From the NCBI GenBank assembly GCA_023428655.1, contig JAEYXC010000250.1, positions 1-5,160 on the forward strand: a stretch of 5,160 nt of DNA, read 5' to 3'. The DNA comes from Bacillota bacterium. GTDB lineage: Bacteria; Bacillota; Clostridia; Lachnospirales; Lachnospiraceae. Below, in pieces: positions 4,316-5,160 of this stretch (position 1 is its first letter; each line of letters starts with the position of its first letter). Both the position numbers and the translations under genes were made by a program. The notes beneath the pieces were generated by a model. It did not search any database, was not told where the DNA came from, and saw nothing but the letters and a program-made list of their open reading frames with translations.

Positions 4316-5160
4316 TCATTCCCACTCGATGGTTGCCGGTGGCTTGCCTGTGATGTCGTAGCAGATACGGTTTACGTGCTTTACCTCATTAACGATTCTG
4401 TTCGAGATCTTGCCGAGCAAGTCCCAAGGAAGCTCCGCGAATTCGGCAGTCATGAAGTCCGTTGTTGTTACCGCGCGAAGGGCAACGGTATAGTCATAGG
4501 TTCTCTCATCGCCCATAACACCGACGGAGCGGAGATTGGTGAGTACTGCGAAATACTGACCGATGCTTCTGTCTAAGCCCGCTTTTGCGATCTCTTCTCG
4601 ATAGATATAGTCAGCATCCTGAAGGATGGCAATTTTCTCGGGTGTGATATCACCGATAATACGGATTGCGAGTCCGGGGCCGGGGAAGGGTTGTCTGTAT
4701 ACAAGCTTTTCCGGAATACCTAACTCAAGACCGGCTTTTCTAACCTCATCCTTGAAGAGATTTCGAAGCGGCTCGATAATCTCTTTGAAATCCACATAAT
4801 CGGGAAGGCCACCTACGTTGTGATGGCTCTTGATTACGGCGGACTTGCCGAGACCGCTTTCAATGACATCGGGGTAGATGGTTCCCTGAACTAAGAAATC
4901 TACAGTACCAATCTTTTTGGCCTCTTCTTCAAATACGCGAATGAATTCCTCACCGATAATCTTTCTCTTTTCCTCCGGTTCGGATACTCCTGCTAATCTA
5001 TCATAGAAACGCTGTTGTGCATTGACACGGATAAAGTTAAGATCAAACTGCGTGGTGAAGATCTGCTCAACCTCGTCACCTTCGTTTTTACGAAGAAGAC
5101 CATGATCTACGAAGATACAGGTCAGCTGCTTGCCCACTGCTTTACTGATCATAACAGCTG
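4316..5160 (-). CDS. guaA: GMP synthase (glutamine-hydrolysing), C-terminal part
   Basis: GuaA converts XMP to GMP using ATP and glutamine-derived ammonia, the last step of guanine nucleotide synthesis in the cytoplasm. The gene runs leftward and its 5' end lies beyond the window, so about 280 C-terminal residues are visible. Counting from the first visible methionine (codon 5152-5150), conserved stretches are CIFVDHGLLRKNEGDEV (12-28), QGTIYPDVIES (89-99), KSHHNVGGLP (108-117), EPLRNLFKDEVRKAGLELG (127-145), RQPFPGPGLAIRIIGD (153-168) and the family's terminal PATIEWE. These cover most of the ATP pyrophosphatase domain and the complete C-terminal dimerisation/XMP-binding domain. The PP-loop (SGGVDSS type) and the glutamine amidotransferase domain should lie just upstream, outside the window. 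That methionine is internal, not the start, because the frame continues upstream as ...AV. No frameshift is seen, and the gene ends in TGA before a terminator. Confidence 0.97.
   Translation of the reverse strand, partial: AVMISKAVGKQLTCIFVDHGLLRKNEGDEVEQIFTTQFDLNFIRVNAQQRFYDRLAGVSEPEEKRKIIGEEFIRVFEEEAKKIGTVDFLVQGTIYPDVIESGLGKSAVIKSHHNVGGLPDYVDFKEIIEPLRNLFKDEVRKAGLELGIPEKLVYRQPFPGPGLAIRIIGDITPEKIAILQDADYIYREEIAKAGLDRSIGQYFAVLTNLRSVGVMGDERTYDYTVALRAVTTTDFMTAEFAELPWDLLGKISNRIVNEVKHVNRICYDITGKPPATIEWE

Overview
The window looks like chromosomal DNA from a low-to-moderate GC Firmicute, most likely a Clostridia / Lachnospiraceae-type anaerobe. I base this on strong AGGAGG-like ribosome binding sites, sigma-A-like promoters, the style of the UvrA and GuaA proteins, a helix-turn-helix + DUF5680 regulator, an AlkZ-related protein and a modular secreted beta-rich protein. 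The species is not identifiable from the sequence alone.

Layout, left to right. (1) 1-209 is the 3' end of uvrA (excision repair ATPase, + strand). Fifteen bases later comes yfbR (225-806, +), an HD-domain 5'-deoxynucleotidase with every expected metal and substrate residue. The short gap suggests co-transcription. (2) A 99-base gap holds a 13-nt perfect palindrome next to an extended -10 promoter, then a cytoplasmic HTH-DUF5680 regulator (906-1589, +). (3) An AlkZ-related protein (1722-2444, +) follows. It is closed by a very long imperfect hairpin (2451-2557) ending in a T-run. (4) A 276-base AT-rich stretch carries a clean TTGCGG-17-TATAAT promoter with ATAATTAAG repeats. It drives a 379-residue secreted or surface protein made of four related beta-rich modules (2834-3973, +), followed by an 11-bp terminator hairpin. 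(5) 4077-4315 is a compact, GC-richer non-coding segment. It holds a 69-nt sequence in tandem duplicate, a GC hairpin, a probably bidirectional terminator, and a degenerate inverted partial copy of the repeat beside the guaA stop codon. (6) guaA (GMP synthase, - strand, 5' end beyond the window) runs convergently into that segment.

The genes do not form one obvious pathway. uvrA (repair), yfbR (dNMP turnover), the AlkZ-related protein (possible repair link) and guaA (purine synthesis) are broadly nucleotide- or DNA-related housekeeping genes, and the regulator and the secreted protein look like independent units. The most unusual material is non-coding: the tandem repeat with competing hairpins between the two converging genes, and the long hairpin at 2451-2557, whose wobble pairs point to function as a + strand RNA.
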